This document shows, piece by piece, positions 1 through 13,000 of a stretch of DNA of 64,000 nucleotides; position 1 is the stretch's first letter; each line of letters opens with the position of its first letter. A program made the translations under genes and the position numbers. The stretch lies in the NCBI RefSeq assembly GCF_051401765.1, contig NW_027480438.1:7874001-7938000 (forward strand). The letters are read 5' to 3'. Source of the stretch: Calliopsis andreniformis. Taxonomy: Eukaryota > Arthropoda > Insecta > Hymenoptera > Andrenidae. Under the pieces are notes generated by a model, which did not search any database, was not told the DNA's origin, and worked only from the letters and a program-made list of their open reading frames with translations.

Positions 1-2350
1 CTCAATCCTCAATCCTCAACTTTCAATCCTCAATACTCAATCTTCAATCCTCAATCCTCAATCTTCAATCCTCAATCCTCAATCCTCAATACTCAATCTT
101 CAATCGCCAATCCTCAGTCCTCAAGCCTCAATTCTGTATCCTCAATCCTCAATCCTCAATAATCAATCTACAATCCTAGATCCTCAATCCCCAATCCTCA
201 ATCCTTAATCCTCAATCTTCAATCCTCAATCCCCAGACCTCAATCTTCAATCCTCAATGCTCCATCCTCAATCCTCAATCCTCGTTCCTCAATCCTCAAT
301 CCTCAATCCTCAAGCCTCAATCCTAAACCGTCAGTCCTCAAACCTCAATCCCGAATCCTCAACCCTGAATCCCCAATCTTCAGCACTCAGTCCTCAAGAA
401 TCAGTTGTCAATCGTCAATCCTCAATGGAATATCCTCAATTCGCAGTTTTCAATACTCAATACTAGATCTGCAATCTTCAAATGTCTACCCACAAACATC
501 AATTCTCATCACCCAACCCTCAACGCTCAGTCCCCAATCCTCAATCTTCAATCCTCAATCCTCAATCCTCAATCCTCAATCCTCAATCTTCAATCCACAA
601 TACTCAATCTTCAAACGTCAATCCTCAATCCTCAATCCTCAATCCTCGCTCTTCAATCCTCAATACCCAATCATCAATCTTCTGTCCTGAACCCTCAATC
701 CTCAATTCTCAACCCTCAATCCTCAGTCCTCAGTCCTCAAACCTCAATCCCCAACCCTCAGCCCTCATCCTCAATCCTCAATCCTGAATCCTCAATCCTC
801 AATGTTCAATCCTCAATACTCAGTCTTCGATCATCAATCCTCAATACTCAATCCTCAATCCTCAATCCTCAATCATCAATCCTCAATCCTCAATCATCAA
901 CCTTCAATCCTCAATACTCAATCTTCAATCCTCAATACTCAATCCTCAATATTCAACACACAACCATCAACCATCAGTTCTCAATACTCAACCATCAATC
1001 CTCAATTCTCAATACTCAATAGAATATCCTGAATTCTCATGATTCAATACTCAATCCACAATATTCAATAATCAAATCTCGATCCTCAAACATCAATTCT
1101 CAACACTCAATCCTCAACACTCGGTCCTCTCTCTTCAATCCTCCATCCTCAATTCTCTATCCCCAAGCGTCAATCCTCAATCCTCAATACTCAACCCTCA
1201 ATCCTCAGTCCTCAAACCTCAATTCCGAATCCTCAATCCTGAATGCTCAATCTTCATCCCTCAGTCCGCAACAATCAATTGTCAATCCTCAATCCTCAAT
1301 AGGATATACTCAATTTACAGTTTTCAATACTGAATCCCCAATCTTCAATCTCCAAATCTCAATCCACAGACATCAATTCTCATCACTCAACCCTCAACAC
1401 TCAGTCCTCAATCTTCAATCCTCAATCCTCAATCCTCAATCTTCAATCCTCCATACTCAATCTTCAATCCTCAATCCTCAATCATCAATCCTCAATCCTC
1501 AATCCTCAGTCATCAATCCTCAATCTTCAATACTCAATCCTCAATCATCAATCCTCAATCCTCAATCCTCAATCCTCATTCCTCAAACCTCAATCCTCAA
1601 CCCTTAGTCCTCATCCTCAATTCTCAATTCTTAATCCTCAATCCTCAATCCTCAATCTTCAATCCTCAATAATCAATCCTCAATACTCAGTCTTCAATCT
1701 TCAATCCTCAGACCTCAAACATCAATACTCAGCCCTCAGTCATCGTCCTCAATCCACAACACTCAATCCTCAATCCTCAATCTTCAATCATCAATATTCA
1801 ATCTTCAATCCTCAATCCTCAATCCTCAATCCTCAATCCTCAATCCTCAATGTTCAATCCTCAATACCCAATCATCAATATTCAATCCTCAATCCTCAAT
1901 CCTCAATCCTCAATACTCAATCCTCAATCCTCAATCTTCAATCCTCAATACTCAATCTTCAATCCTCAATCCTCAATCCGCAATCCTCAATCCTCATTCT
2001 TCAATCCTCAATACCGAATCCTCAATCTTCAATCCTCAATCCTCAATCCCCAGTTCTCAATCCTCAATACGCAATCATCAATCTTCAATCCTCAATCCTC
2101 AATCCTCAATCCTCAATCCTCAGACCTCAAACATCAATACTCAGCCCTCTGTCCTCGTCCTCAATCCACAACACTCAATCCTCAATCCTCAATCTTCAAT
2201 CATCAATATTCAATCTTCAATCCTCAATCCTCAATCCTCAATCCTCAATCCTCAATCCTCAATCCTCAATCCTCAATGTTCAATCCTCATTACCCAATCA
2301 TCAATCTTCAATCCTCAATCCTCAATCCTCAATCCTCAATCCTCAATCCT
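1..2350 (+). repeat. Divergent left part of the array, no regular higher-order period seen
   Basis: This stretch is 7-mer satellite with more scattered point variants than the regions to its right and no exact landmark spacing. Degenerate versions of the landmark lie near 464-545 and 1320-1400. A degenerate copy of the other landmark (CTCATGATTCAATAC, then CCACAATATTCAATAATC) lies near 1035-1140. Around 1850-2330 the monomer order (TGTTCAATCC, then TACCCAATCATC) foreshadows module A. I read it as an older, less homogenised edge; no gene is present. Confidence 0.8.
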
Positions 2351-2364
2351 CAATCCTCAATCCT

Positions 2365-3027
2365 CAATGTTCAGTCCTCAATACCCAATCATCAATCTTC
2401 AATCCTCAATCCTCAATCCTCAATACTCAATCCTCAATCCTCAATCCTCAATCCTCAGTCCTCAAACCACAATCCTGAATCCTCAATCCTGAATCCTCAA
2501 CCTCCAGCACTCAGTGCTCAACAATAAGTTGTCGATCCTCAACCCTCGATAGAATATCCTCACTTCAGAGCTTTCAATACGCAATGCTCAATCTGCAATC
2601 TTCAAATCTCTATCCACAAACATCAATTCTCATCACTCAACCCTCAACACTCAGTCCCCAGTCCTCAGTCCTCAGTCCTCAAACCTCAATCCTCAAACCT
2701 CTATCATCAATCCTCAATCCTCAATGTTCAGTCCTCAATACCCAATCATCAATCTTCAATCCTCAATCCTCAATCCTCAATACTCAATCCTCAATCCTCA
2801 ATCCTCAATCCTCAGTCCTCAAACCACAATCCTGAATCCTCAATCCTGAATCCTCAACCTCCAGCACTCAGTGCTCAACAATAAGTTGTCGATCCTCAAC
2901 CCTCGATAGAATATCCTCACTTCAGAGCTTTCAATACGCAATGCTCAATCTGCAATCTTCAAATCTCTATCCACAAACATCAATTCTCATCACTCAACCC
3001 TCAACACTCAGTCCCCAGTCCTCAGTC
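2365..3027 (+). repeat. 357-bp tandem duplication (51 monomers)
   Basis: The string CAATGTTCAGTCCTC begins at 2365 and again at 2722, and the landmark ATG begins at 2584 and again at 2941. Both spacings are 357 bp, exactly 51 heptamers. The two copies share the dyad (2506-2518 and 2863-2875), the TAAGTTGTCGATCC step and the landmark. They part after about 2,670 and 3,027. The simplest reading is one unequal exchange in register. No gene is present. Confidence 0.85.
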
Positions 3028-4084
3028 CTCAATCCTCAATTCTCAATCTTCAATCCTCAATACTCAATCTTCAATCCTCAATCCTGGATCCTCAGTCCTC
3101 AATCTTCATACCTCAATCCTCAATCCTCAATCCTCAATCCTCATTCTTCAATCCTCAATACCCAATCCTCAATCCTCAATCCTCAATCCTCAATCCTCAA
3201 TTCTCAATACTCAATCCTCAGTCCTCAGTCCTCAAACCTCTATCCTCAACCCTCAACCCTCATCGTCGATACTCAATCCTCAATCCTCAATCCTCAATCC
3301 TCAATCTTGAATCCTCAATACTCAATCTTCAATCCTCAATCCTCAATCTTCAATCCTCAATACTCAGTCTTCAATCCTCAATCCTCAATCCTCAACCCTC
3401 ATTCTTCAATCCTCAATCCTCAATCCTCAGACCTCAAACATCAATACTCAACCCTCAGTCCTCGTCCTCCATCCACAACCCTCAATCCTCAACCCTGAAC
3501 CATCAGTCCTCAATACTCAACCATCTATCCTCAATTCTCAATACTCAATAGTATATCCTGAATTCTCACGGTTCAATACTCAATCCACAATATTCAATAA
3601 TCGAACCTCAATCCTCAAACATCTATTCTCAACACTCAATCCCCAACACTCAGTCCTCTCTCTTCAATCCTCCATCCTCAACCGTCAATCCTCAAGCGTC
3701 AATCCTCAATCCTCAATCCTCAACCCTCAATCCTCAGTCCTCAAACCTCAATCCCGAATCCTCAATCCTGAATCCTCAATCTTCAGCCCGCAGTCCTCAA
3801 CAATCAATTGTCAATCCCCAATCCTCAATAGAATATCCTCAATCCTCAATCCTCAATCCTCAATCCTCAATCTTCAACCCTCAATACTCAATCTTGAATC
3901 CTCAATCCTGGATCCTCAATCCTCAATCTTCATACCTTAATCCTCAATCCTCAATCCTCAATCCTCATTCTTCAATCCTCAATACCCAATCGTCAATCTT
4001 CAATCCTCAATCCTCAATCCTCAATTCTCAGTCCTCAATCCTCAGTCCTCAGTCCTCAAACCTCAATCCTCAACCCTCAGCCCT

Positions 4085-4091
4085 CATCGTC
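4085..4091 (+). repeat. Six-base monomer (CATCGTC type), register-slip landmark
   Basis: In CCCTCAGCCCTCATCGTCAATCC (written here in parts: CCCTCAGCC, CTCATCGTC, AATCC) one base is missing from the heptamer step. The array therefore shifts by one base. It recurs once per full round, for example at 6271, 9415, 18294, 27116, 36270 and 60276 (approximate). CACCGTC is the variant at about 61638 and 62993. Confidence 0.85.
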
Positions 4092-4284
4092 AATCCTCAA
4101 TCCTCAATCCTCAATCCTCAATCCTCAATCTTCAATCCTCAATACTCAATCTTCAATCCTCAATCCTCAATCTTCAATCCTCAATACTCAGTCTTCAATC
4201 CTCAATCCTCAATCCTCAATCCTCATTCTTCAATCCTCAATCCTCAATCCTCAGACCTCAAACATCAATACTCAACCCTCAGTC

Positions 4285-4291
4285 CTCGTCC
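4285..4291 (+). repeat. Six-base monomer (CTCGTCC type), register-slip landmark
   Basis: CAGTCCTCGTCCTCAATCC lacks one base relative to successive heptamers. It is present once in every round from about 2150 to 63660, sometimes as CTCGTTC or CTCGTGC. It lies directly downstream of the CAGACCTCAAACATC monomers. Confidence 0.85.
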
Positions 4292-4437
4292 TCAATCCAC
4301 AACCCTCAATCCTCAACCCTGAACCATCAATCCTCAATACTCAATCATCTATCCTCAATTCTCAATATTCAATAGAATATCCTGAATTCTCACGGTTCAA
4401 TACTCAATCCACAATATTCAATAATCGAACCTCAATC

Positions 4438-4446
4438 CTCAAAATC
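4438..4446 (+). repeat. Six-base monomer (CAAAATC type), register-slip landmark
   Basis: CCTCAAAATCTATTCTC here corresponds to CCTCAAACATCTATTCTC in sister rounds (for example near 3613), so a single C has been lost. It marks the final round of a module, the one that ends in the AGCACTCAGTGCT dyad, while earlier rounds keep CAAACATC. Confidence 0.87.
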
Positions 4447-4607
4447 TATTCTCAACACTCAAACCCCAACACTCAGTCCTCTCTCTTCAATCCTCCATCC
4501 TCAACCCTCAATCCTCAATCCTCAATCCTCAATCCTCAATCCTCAAGCCTCAATCCTCAGTCCTCAAACCACAATCCTGAATCCTCAATCCTGAATCATC
4601 AACCTCC

Positions 4608-4620
4608 AGCACTCAGTGCT
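4608..4620. repeat. 13-bp dyad AGCACTCAGTGCT, representative
   Basis: Two 6-base arms (AGCACT and AGTGCT) form a perfect inverted repeat around one central base. It lies 78 bp upstream of the landmark ATG; this was confirmed for the landmarks at 2584, 4686, 5099, 8242 and 20547. It spans the adjacent decayed monomers CACTCAG and TGCTCAA. At 20469-20481 the central C is G and the arms are intact. At 33406-33418 one arm is broken (AGTGTT). No function can be shown from the sequence. Confidence 0.8.
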
Positions 4621-4685
4621 CAACAATAAGTTATCGATCCTCAATCCTCAATAGAATATCCTCACTTCAGAGCTTTCAATACGCA

Positions 4686-5098
4686 ATGCTCAATCTGCAA
4701 TCTTCAAATCTCTATCCACAAACATCAATTCTCATCACTCAACCCTCAACACTCAGTCCCCAATCCTCAATCTTCAATCCTCAAACCTCAATCCTCAATC
4801 CTCAATCCTTAATCTTCAATCATCAATATTCAATCTTCAATCCTCAATCCTCAATCCTCAATCCTCAATCCTCAATCCTCAATGTTCAGTCCTCAATACC
4901 CAATCATCAATCTTCAATCCTCAATCCTCAATCCTCAATACTCAATCCTCAATCCTCAATCCTCAATCCTCAGTCCTCAAACCACAATCCTGAATCCTCA
5001 ATCCTGAAGCCTCAACCTCCAGCACTCAGTGCTCAACAATAAGTTGTCGATAATCAATCCTCAATAGAATATCCTCACTTCAGAGCTTTCAATACGCA
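4686..5098 (+). repeat. Module A, 413 bp = 59 heptamers (representative of 28 exact-length copies)
   Basis: The module runs from one landmark ATG to the next. It contains the decayed landmark monomers, CAAACCTC, CATCAATATTCAATC, TGTTCAGTCCTCAATACCC, CCTGAAGCCTCAACC, the AGCACTCAGTGCT dyad and TAAGTTGTCGAT. Other 413-bp copies start at 6872, 10015, 12201, 15344, 17530, 25522, 27715, 28764, 31472, 33875, 34288, 35656, 36877, 38238, 41602, 42963, 44974, 46342, 47703, 49714, 53446, 54807, 56490, 57830, 59661, 60876 and 62238. Two subtypes exist. A1 has CATCAATCTTC and GTCGATAATC. A2 has CATCAACCTTC, TCCCCAATCC and GTCGATCATC. The copies at 60876 and 62238 mix these markers. Because 413 is a multiple of 7, no net register slip occurs inside A. 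Confidence 0.95.
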
Positions 5099-6871
5099 AT
5101 GCTCAATCTGCAATCTTCAAATCTCTATCCACAAACATCAGTTCTCATCACTCAACCCTCAACACTCAGTCCCCAATCCTCAATCTTCAATCCTCAATCC
5201 TCAATCCTCAATCCTCAATCCTCAATCCTCAATCTTCAACCCTCAATACTCAATCTTCAATCCTCAATCCTGGATCCTCAGTCCTCAATCTTCATACCTC
5301 AATCCTCAATCCTCAATCCTCAATCCTCATTCTTCAATCCTCAATACCCAATCCTCAATCCTCAATCCTCAATCCTCAATCCTCAATTCTCAATACTCAA
5401 TCCTCAGTCCTCAGTCCTCAAACCTCTATCCTCAACCGTCAACCCTCATCGTCGATACTCAATCCTCAATCCTCAATCCTCAATCCTCAATCTTCAATCC
5501 TCAATACTCAATCTTCAATCCTCAATCCTCAACCTTCAATCCTCAATACTCAGTCTTCAATCCTCAATCCTCAATCCTCAACCCTCATTCTTCAATCCTC
5601 AATCCTCAATCCTCAGACCTCAAACATCAATACTCAACCCTCAGTCCTCGTCCTCCATCCACAACCCTCAATCCTCAACCCTGAACCATCAGTCCTCAAT
5701 ACTCAACCATCTATCCTCAATTCTCAATACTCAATAGTATATCCTGAATTCTCACGGTTCAATACTCAATCCACAATATTCAATAATCGAACCTCAATCC
5801 TCAAACATCTATTCTCAACACTCAATCCCCAACACTCAGTCCTCTCTCTTCAATCCTCCATCCTCAACCGTCAATCCTCAAGCGTCAATCCTCAATCCTC
5901 AATCCTCAACGCTCAATCCTCAGTCCTCAAACCTCAATCCCGAATCCTCAATCCTGAATCCTCAATCTTCAGCCCGCAGTCCTCAACAATCAATTGTCAA
6001 TCCCCAATCCTCAATAGAATATCCTCAATCCTCAATCCTCAATCCTCAATCCTCAATCTTCAACCCTCAATACTCAATCTTGAATCCTCAATCCTGGATC
6101 CTCAATCCTCAATCTTCATACCTTAATCCTCAATCCTCAATCCTCAATCCTCATTCTTCAATCCTCAATACCCAATCGTCAATCTTCAATCCTCAATCCT
6201 CAATCCTCAATTCTCAGTCCTCAATCCTCAGTCCTCAGTCCTCAAACCTCAATCCTCAACCCTCAGCCCTCATCGTCAATCCTCAATCCTCAATCCTCAA
6301 TCCTCAATCCTCAATCTTCAATCCTCAATACTCAATCTTCAATCCTCAATCCTCAATCTTCAATCCTCAATACTCAGTCTTCAATCCTCAATCCTCAATC
6401 CTCAATCCTCATTCTTCAATCCTCAATCCTCAATCCTCAGACCTCAAACATCAATACTCAACCCTCAGTCCTCGTCCTCAATCCACAACCCTCAATCCTC
6501 AACCCTGAACCATCAATCCTCAATACTCAATCATCTATCCTCAATTCTCAATATTCAATAGAATATCCTGAATTCTCACGGTTCAATACTCAATCCACAA
6601 TATTCAATAATCGAACCTCAATCCTCAAAATCTATTCTCAACACTCAAACCCCAACACTCAGTCCTCTCTCTTCAATCCTCCATCCTCAACCCTCAATCC
6701 TCAATCCTCAATCCTCAATCCTCAATCCTCAAGCCTCAATCCTCAGTCCTCAAACCACAATCCTGAATCCTCAATCCTGAATCATCAACCTCCAGCACTC
6801 AGTGCTCAACAATAAGTTATCGATCCTCAATCCTCAATAGAATATCCTCACTTCAGAGCTTTCAATACGCA
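5099..6871 (+). repeat. Module D, 1,773 bp: two rounds of an ~0.82-kb sub-repeat
   Basis: Each round contains, in order, a CCTGGATCC monomer, CCTCATCGTC, CAGACCTCAAACATC, CCTCGTCC, CTCACGGTTCAATAC, AATAATCGAACC and CCTCTCTCTTC. Round 1 ends in CAGCCCGCAGTCCTC with CAATCAATTGTC (about 5970-6000). Round 2 ends in the AGCACTCAGTGCT dyad and TAAGTTATCGAT. Other D modules start at 8242, 10428, 13571 and 15757. The module at 25935 is 1,780 bp, one monomer longer. The length is 7n-5, matching the five six-base monomers visible in it. Confidence 0.9.
5741..5850 (+). repeat. Second landmark block of decayed monomers (CTCACGGTTC...AATAATCGAACC), representative
   Basis: This stretch looks non-repetitive but steps cleanly by seven: CCTGAAT, TCTCACG, GTTCAAT, ACTCAAT, CCACAAT, ATTCAAT, AATCGAA, CCTCAAT. 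It occurs once in every full round of the long modules across the window (for example near 3570, 9720, 18600, 30080, 44680 and 61940). It is the best marker for round boundaries after the ATG landmark. The variant CTCACTGTTC near 30710, 32540, 52570 and 58900 marks one lineage of rounds. Confidence 0.85.
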
Positions 6872-7284
6872 ATGCTCAATCTGCAATCTTCAAATCTCTA
6901 TCCACAAACATCAATTCTCATCACTCAACCCTCAACACTCAGTCCCCAATCCTCAATCTTCAATCCTCAAACCTCAATCCTCAATCCTCAATCCTTAATC
7001 TTCAATCATCAATATTCAATCTTCAATCCTCAATCCTCAATCCTCAATCCTCAATCCTCAATCCTCAATGTTCAGTCCTCAATACCCAATCATCAATCTT
7101 CAATCCTCAATCCTCAATCCTCAATACTCAATCCTCAATCCTCAATCCTCAATCCTCAGTCCTCAAACCACAATCCTGAATCCTCAATCCTGAAGCCTCA
7201 ACCTCCAGCACTCAGTGCTCAACAATAAGTTGTCGATAATCAATCCTCAATAGAATATCCTCACTTCAGAGCTTTCAATACGCA

Positions 7285-8241
7285 ATGCTCAATCTGCAAT
7301 CTTCAAATCTCTATCCACAAACATCAGTTCTCATCACTCAACCCTCAACACTCAGTCCCCAATCCTCAATCTTCAATCCTCAATCCTCAATCCTCAATCC
7401 TCAATCCTCAATCCTCAATCTTCAACCCTCAATACTCAATCTTCAATCCTCAATCCTGGATCCTCAGTCCTCAATCTTCATACCTCAATCCTCAATCCTC
7501 AATCCTCAATCCTCAATCCTCATTCTTCAATCCTCAATACCCAATCCTCAATCCTCAATCCTCAATCCTCAATCCTCAATTCTCAATACTCAATCCTCAG
7601 TCCTCAGTCCTCAAACCTCTATCCTCAACCGTCAACCCTCATCGTCGATACTCAATCCTCAATCCTCAATCCTCAATCCTCAATCTTCAATCCTCAATAC
7701 TCAATCTTCAATCCTCAATCCTCAATCTTCAATCCTCAATACTCAGTCTTCAATCCTCAATCCTCAATCCTCAACCCTCATTCTTCAATCCTCAATCCTC
7801 AATCCTCAGACCTCAAACATCAATACTCAACCCTCAGTCCTCGTCCTCCATCCACAACCCTCAATCCTCAACCCTGAACCATCAGTCCTCAATACTCAAC
7901 CATCTATCCTCAATTCTCAATACTCAATAGTATATCCTGAATTCTCACGGTTCAATACTCAATCCACAATATTCAATAATCGAACCTCAATCCTCAAACA
8001 TCTATTCTCAACACTCAATCCCCAACACTCAGTCCTCTCTCTTCAATCCTCCATCCTCAACCGTCAATCCTCAAGCGTCAATCCTCAATCCTCAATCCTC
8101 AACCCTCAATCCTCAGTCCTCAAACCTCAATCCCGAATCCTCAATCCTGAATCCTCAATCTTCAGCACTCAGTGCTCAACAATAAGTTGTCGATAATCAA
8201 TCCTCAATAGAATATCCTCACTTCAGAGCTTTCAAAACGCA
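7285..8241 (+). repeat. Module E, 957 bp: one-round version of D with a recombination joint
   Basis: E follows the first round of D as far as TCAATCTTCAGC near 8160. It then continues with ACTCAGTGCTCAACAATAAG, which belongs to the end of the second round. The joint lies where the two round ends resemble each other (CAGCCCGCAGTCC against CAGCACTCAGTGC). It carries one extra heptamer near 7500. A second copy is at 12614-13570. I infer deletion of one round by unequal exchange. Confidence 0.88.
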
Positions 8242-10014
8242 ATGCTCAATCTGCAATCTTCAAATCTCTATCCACAAACATCAGTTCTCATCACTCAACC
8301 CTCAACACTCAGTCCCCAATCCTCAATCTTCAATCCTCAATCCTCAATCCTCAATCCTCAATCCTCAATCCTCAATCTTCAACCCTCAATACTCAATCTT
8401 CAATCCTCAATCCTGGATCCTCAGTCCTCAATCTTCATACCTCAATCCTCAATCCTCAATCCTCAATCCTCATTCTTCAATCCTCAATACCCAATCCTCA
8501 ATCCTCAATCCTCAATCCTCAATCCTCAATTCTCAATACTCAATCCTCAGTCCTCAGTCCTCAAACCTCTATCCTCAACCGTCAACCCTCATCGTCGATA
8601 CTCAATCCTCAATCCTCAATCCTCAATCCTCAATCTTCAATCCTCAATACTCAATCTTCAATCCTCAATCCTCAATCTTCAATCCTCAATACTCAGTCTT
8701 CAATCCTCAATCCTCAATCCTCAACCCTCATTCTTCAATCCTCAATCCTCAATCCTCAGACCTCAAACATCAATACTCAACCCTCAGTCCTCGTCCTCCA
8801 TCCACAACCCTCAATCCTCAACCCTGAACCATCAGTCCTCAATACTCAACCATCTATCCTCAATTCTCAATACTCAATAGTATATCCTGAATTCTCACGG
8901 TTCAATACTCAATCCACAATATTCAATAATCGAACCTCAATCCTCAAACATCTATTCTCAACACTCAATCCCCAACACTCAGTCCTCTCTCTTCAATCCT
9001 CCATCCTCAACCGTCAATCCTCAAGCGTCAATCCTCAATCCTCAATCCTCAACCCTCAATCCTCAGTCCTCAAACCTCAATCCCGAATCCTCAATCCTGA
9101 ATCCACAATCTTCAGCCCGCAGTCCTCAACAATCAATTGTCAATCCCCAATCCTCAATAGAATATCCTCAATCCTCAATCCTCAATCCTCAATCCTCAAT
9201 CTTCAACCCTCAATACTCAATCTTGAATCCTCAATCCTGGATCCTCAATCCTCAATCTTCATACCTTAATCCTCAATCCTCAATCCTCAATCCTCATTCT
9301 TCAATCCTCAATACCCAATCGTCAATCTTCAATCCTCAATCCTCAATCCTCAATTCTCAGTCCTCAATCCTCAGTCCTCAGTCCTCAAACCTCAATCCTC
9401 AACCCTCAGCCCTCATCGTCAATCCTCAATCCTCAATCCTCAATCCTCAATCCTCAATCTTCAATCCTCAATACTCAATCTTCAATCCTCAATCCTCAAT
9501 CTTCAATCCTCAATACTCAGTCTTCAATCCTCAATCCTCAATCCTCAATCCTCATTCTTCAATCCTCAATCCTCAATCCTCAGACCTCAAACATCAATAC
9601 TCAACCCTCAGTCCTCGTCCTCAATCCACAACCCTCAATCCTCAACCCTGAACCATCAATCCTCAATACTCAATCATCTATCCTCAATTCTCAATATTCA
9701 ATAGAATATCCTGAATTCTCACGGTTCAATACTCAATCCACAATATTCAATAATCGAACCTCAATCCTCAAAATCTATTCTCAACACTCAAACCCCAACA
9801 CTCAGTCCTCTCTCTTCAATCCTCCATCCTCAACCCTCAATCCTCAATCCTCAATCCTCAATCCTCAATCCTCAAGCCTCAATCCTCAGTCCTCAAACCA
9901 CAATCCTGAATCCTCAATCCTGAATCATCAACCTCCAGCACTCAGTGCTCAACAATAAGTTATCGATCCTCAATCCTCAATAGAATATCCTCACTTCAGA
10001 GCTTTCAATACGCA

Positions 10015-13000
10015 ATGCTCAATCTGCAATCTTCAAATCTCTATCCACAAACATCAATTCTCATCACTCAACCCTCAACACTCAGTCCCCAATCCTCAAT
10101 CTTCAATCCTCAAACCTCAATCCTCAATCCTCAATCCTTAATCTTCAATCATCAATATTCAATCTTCAATCCTCAATCCTCAATCCTCAATCCTCAATCC
10201 TCAATCCTCAATGTTCAGTCCTCAATACCCAATCATCAATCTTCAATCCTCAATCCTCAATCCTCAATACTCAATCCTCAATCCTCAATCCTCAATCCTC
10301 AGTCCTCAAACCACAATCCTGAATCCTCAATCCTGAAGCCTCAACCTCCAGCACTCAGTGCTCAACAATAAGTTGTCGATAATCAATCCTCAATAGAATA
10401 TCCTCACTTCAGAGCTTTCAATACGCAATGCTCAATCTGCAATCTTCAAATCTCTATCCACAAACATCAGTTCTCATCACTCAACCCTCAACACTCAGTC
10501 CCCAATCCTCAATCTTCAATCCTCAATCCTCAATCCTCAATCCTCAATCCTCAATCCTCAATCTTCAACCCTCAATACTCAATCTTCAATCCTCAATCCT
10601 GGATCCTCAGTCCTCAATCTTCATACCTCAATCCTCAATCCTCAATCCTCAATCCTCATTCTTCAATCCTCAATACCCAATCCTCAATCCTCAATCCTCA
10701 ATCCTCAATCCTCAATTCTCAATACTCAATCCTCAGTCCTCAGTCCTCAAACCTCTATCCTCAACCGTCAACCCTCATCGTCGATACTCAATCCTCAATC
10801 CTCAATCCTCAATCCTCAATCTTCAATCCTCAATACTCAATCTTCAATCCTCAATCCTCAACCTTCAATCCTCAATACTCAGTCTTCAATCCTCAATCCT
10901 CAATCCTCAACCCTCATTCTTCAATCCTCAATCCTCAATCCTCAGACCTCAAACATCAATACTCAACCCTCAGTCCTCGTCCTCCATCCACAACCCTCAA
11001 TCCTCAACCCTGAACCATCAGTCCTCAATACTCAACCATCTATCCTCAATTCTCAATACTCAATAGTATATCCTGAATTCTCACGGTTCAATACTCAATC
11101 CACAATATTCAATAATCGAACCTCAATCCTCAAACATCTATTCTCAACACTCAATCCCCAACACTCAGTCCTCTCTCTTCAATCCTCCATCCTCAACCGT
11201 CAATCCTCAAGCGTCAATCCTCAATCCTCAATCCTCAACGCTCAATCCTCAGTCCTCAAACCTCAATCCCGAATCCTCAATCCTGAATCCTCAATCTTCA
11301 GCCCGCAGTCCTCAACAATCAATTGTCAATCCCCAATCCTCAATAGAATATCCTCAATCCTCAATCCTCAATCCTCAATCCTCAATCTTCAACCCTCAAT
11401 ACTCAATCTTGAATCCTCAATCCTGGATCCTCAATCCTCAATCTTCATACCTTAATCCTCAATCCTCAATCCTCAATCCTCATTCTTCAATCCTCAATAC
11501 CCAATCGTCAATCTTCAATCCTCAATCCTCAATCCTCAATTCTCAGTCCTCAATCCTCAGTCCTCAGTCCTCAAACCTCAATCCTCAACCCTCAGCCCTC
11601 ATCGTCAATCCTCAATCCTCAATCCTCAATCCTCAATCCTCAATCTTCAATCCTCAATACTCAATCTTCAATCCTCAATCCTCAATCTTCAATCCTCAAT
11701 ACTCAGTCTTCAATCCTCAATCCTCAATCCTCAATCCTCATTCTTCAATCCTCAATCCTCAATCCTCAGACCTCAAACATCAATACTCAACCCTCAGTCC
11801 TCGTCCTCAATCCACAACCCTCAATCCTCAACCCTGAACCATCAATCCTCAATACTCAATCATCTATCCTCAATTCTCAATATTCAATAGAATATCCTGA
11901 ATTCTCACGGTTCAATACTCAATCCACAATATTCAATAATCGAACCTCAATCCTCAAAATCTATTCTCAACACTCAAACCCCAACACTCAGTCCTCTCTC
12001 TTCAATCCTCCATCCTCAACCCTCAATCCTCAATCCTCAATCCTCAATCCTCAATCCTCAAGCCTCAATCCTCAGTCCTCAAACCACAATCCTGAATCCT
12101 CAATCCTGAACCATCAACCTCCAGCACTCAGTGCTCAACAATAAGTTATCGATCCTCAATCCTCAATAGAATATCCTCACTTCAGAGCTTTCAATACGCA
12201 ATGCTCAATCTGCAATCTTCAAATCTCTATCCACAAACATCAATTCTCATCACTCAACCCTCAACACTCAGTCCCCAATCCTCAATCTTCAATCCTCAAA
12301 CCTCAATCCTCAATCCTCAATCCTTAATCTTCAATCATCAATATTCAATCTTCAATCCTCAATCCTCAATCCTCAATCCTCAATCCTCAATCCTCAATGT
12401 TCAGTCCTCAATACCCAATCATCAATCTTCAATCCTCAATCCTCAATCCTCAATACTCAATCCTCAATCCTCAATCCTCAATCCTCAGTCCTCAAACCAC
12501 AATCCTGAATCCTCAATCCTGAAGCCTCAACCTCCAGCACTCAGTGCTCAACAATAAGTTGTCGATAATCAATCCTCAATAGAATATCCTCACTTCAGAG
12601 CTTTCAATACGCAATGCTCAATCTGCAATCTTCAAATCTCTATCCACAAACATCAGTTCTCATCACTCAACCCTCAACACTCAGTCCCCAATCCTCAATC
12701 TTCAATCCTCAATCCTCAATCCTCAATCCTCAATCCTCAATCCTCAATCTTCAACCCTCAATACTCAATCTTCAATCCTCAATCCTGGATCCTCAGTCCT
12801 CAATCTTCATACCTCAATCCTCAATCCTCAATCCTCAATCCTCAATCCTCATTCTTCAATCCTCAATACCCAATCCTCAATCCTCAATCCTCAATCCTCA
12901 ATCCTCAATTCTCAATACTCAATCCTCAGTCCTCAGTCCTCAAACCTCTATCCTCAACCGTCAACCCTCATCGTCGATACTCAATCCTCAATCCTCAATC

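Larger units (their letters stand above)
4686..10014 (+). repeat. Higher-order repeat I, copy 1 (A-D-A-E-D)
   Basis: Modules: A 4686-5098, D 5099-6871, A 6872-7284, E 7285-8241, D 8242-10014. Compared by eye with the next copy there are very few differences, for example A at 8236 against T at 13565, and T at 6782 against C at 12111. Near identity over 5.3 kb indicates recent amplification of the whole block, not module by module. Confidence 0.92.

Noticed and set aside
5985..6002. CAATCAATTGTCAATCC as an operator or promoter element (contains CAATTG)
   Set aside because: The 6-bp palindrome lies within decayed monomers at every round end, with no transcription unit next to it.
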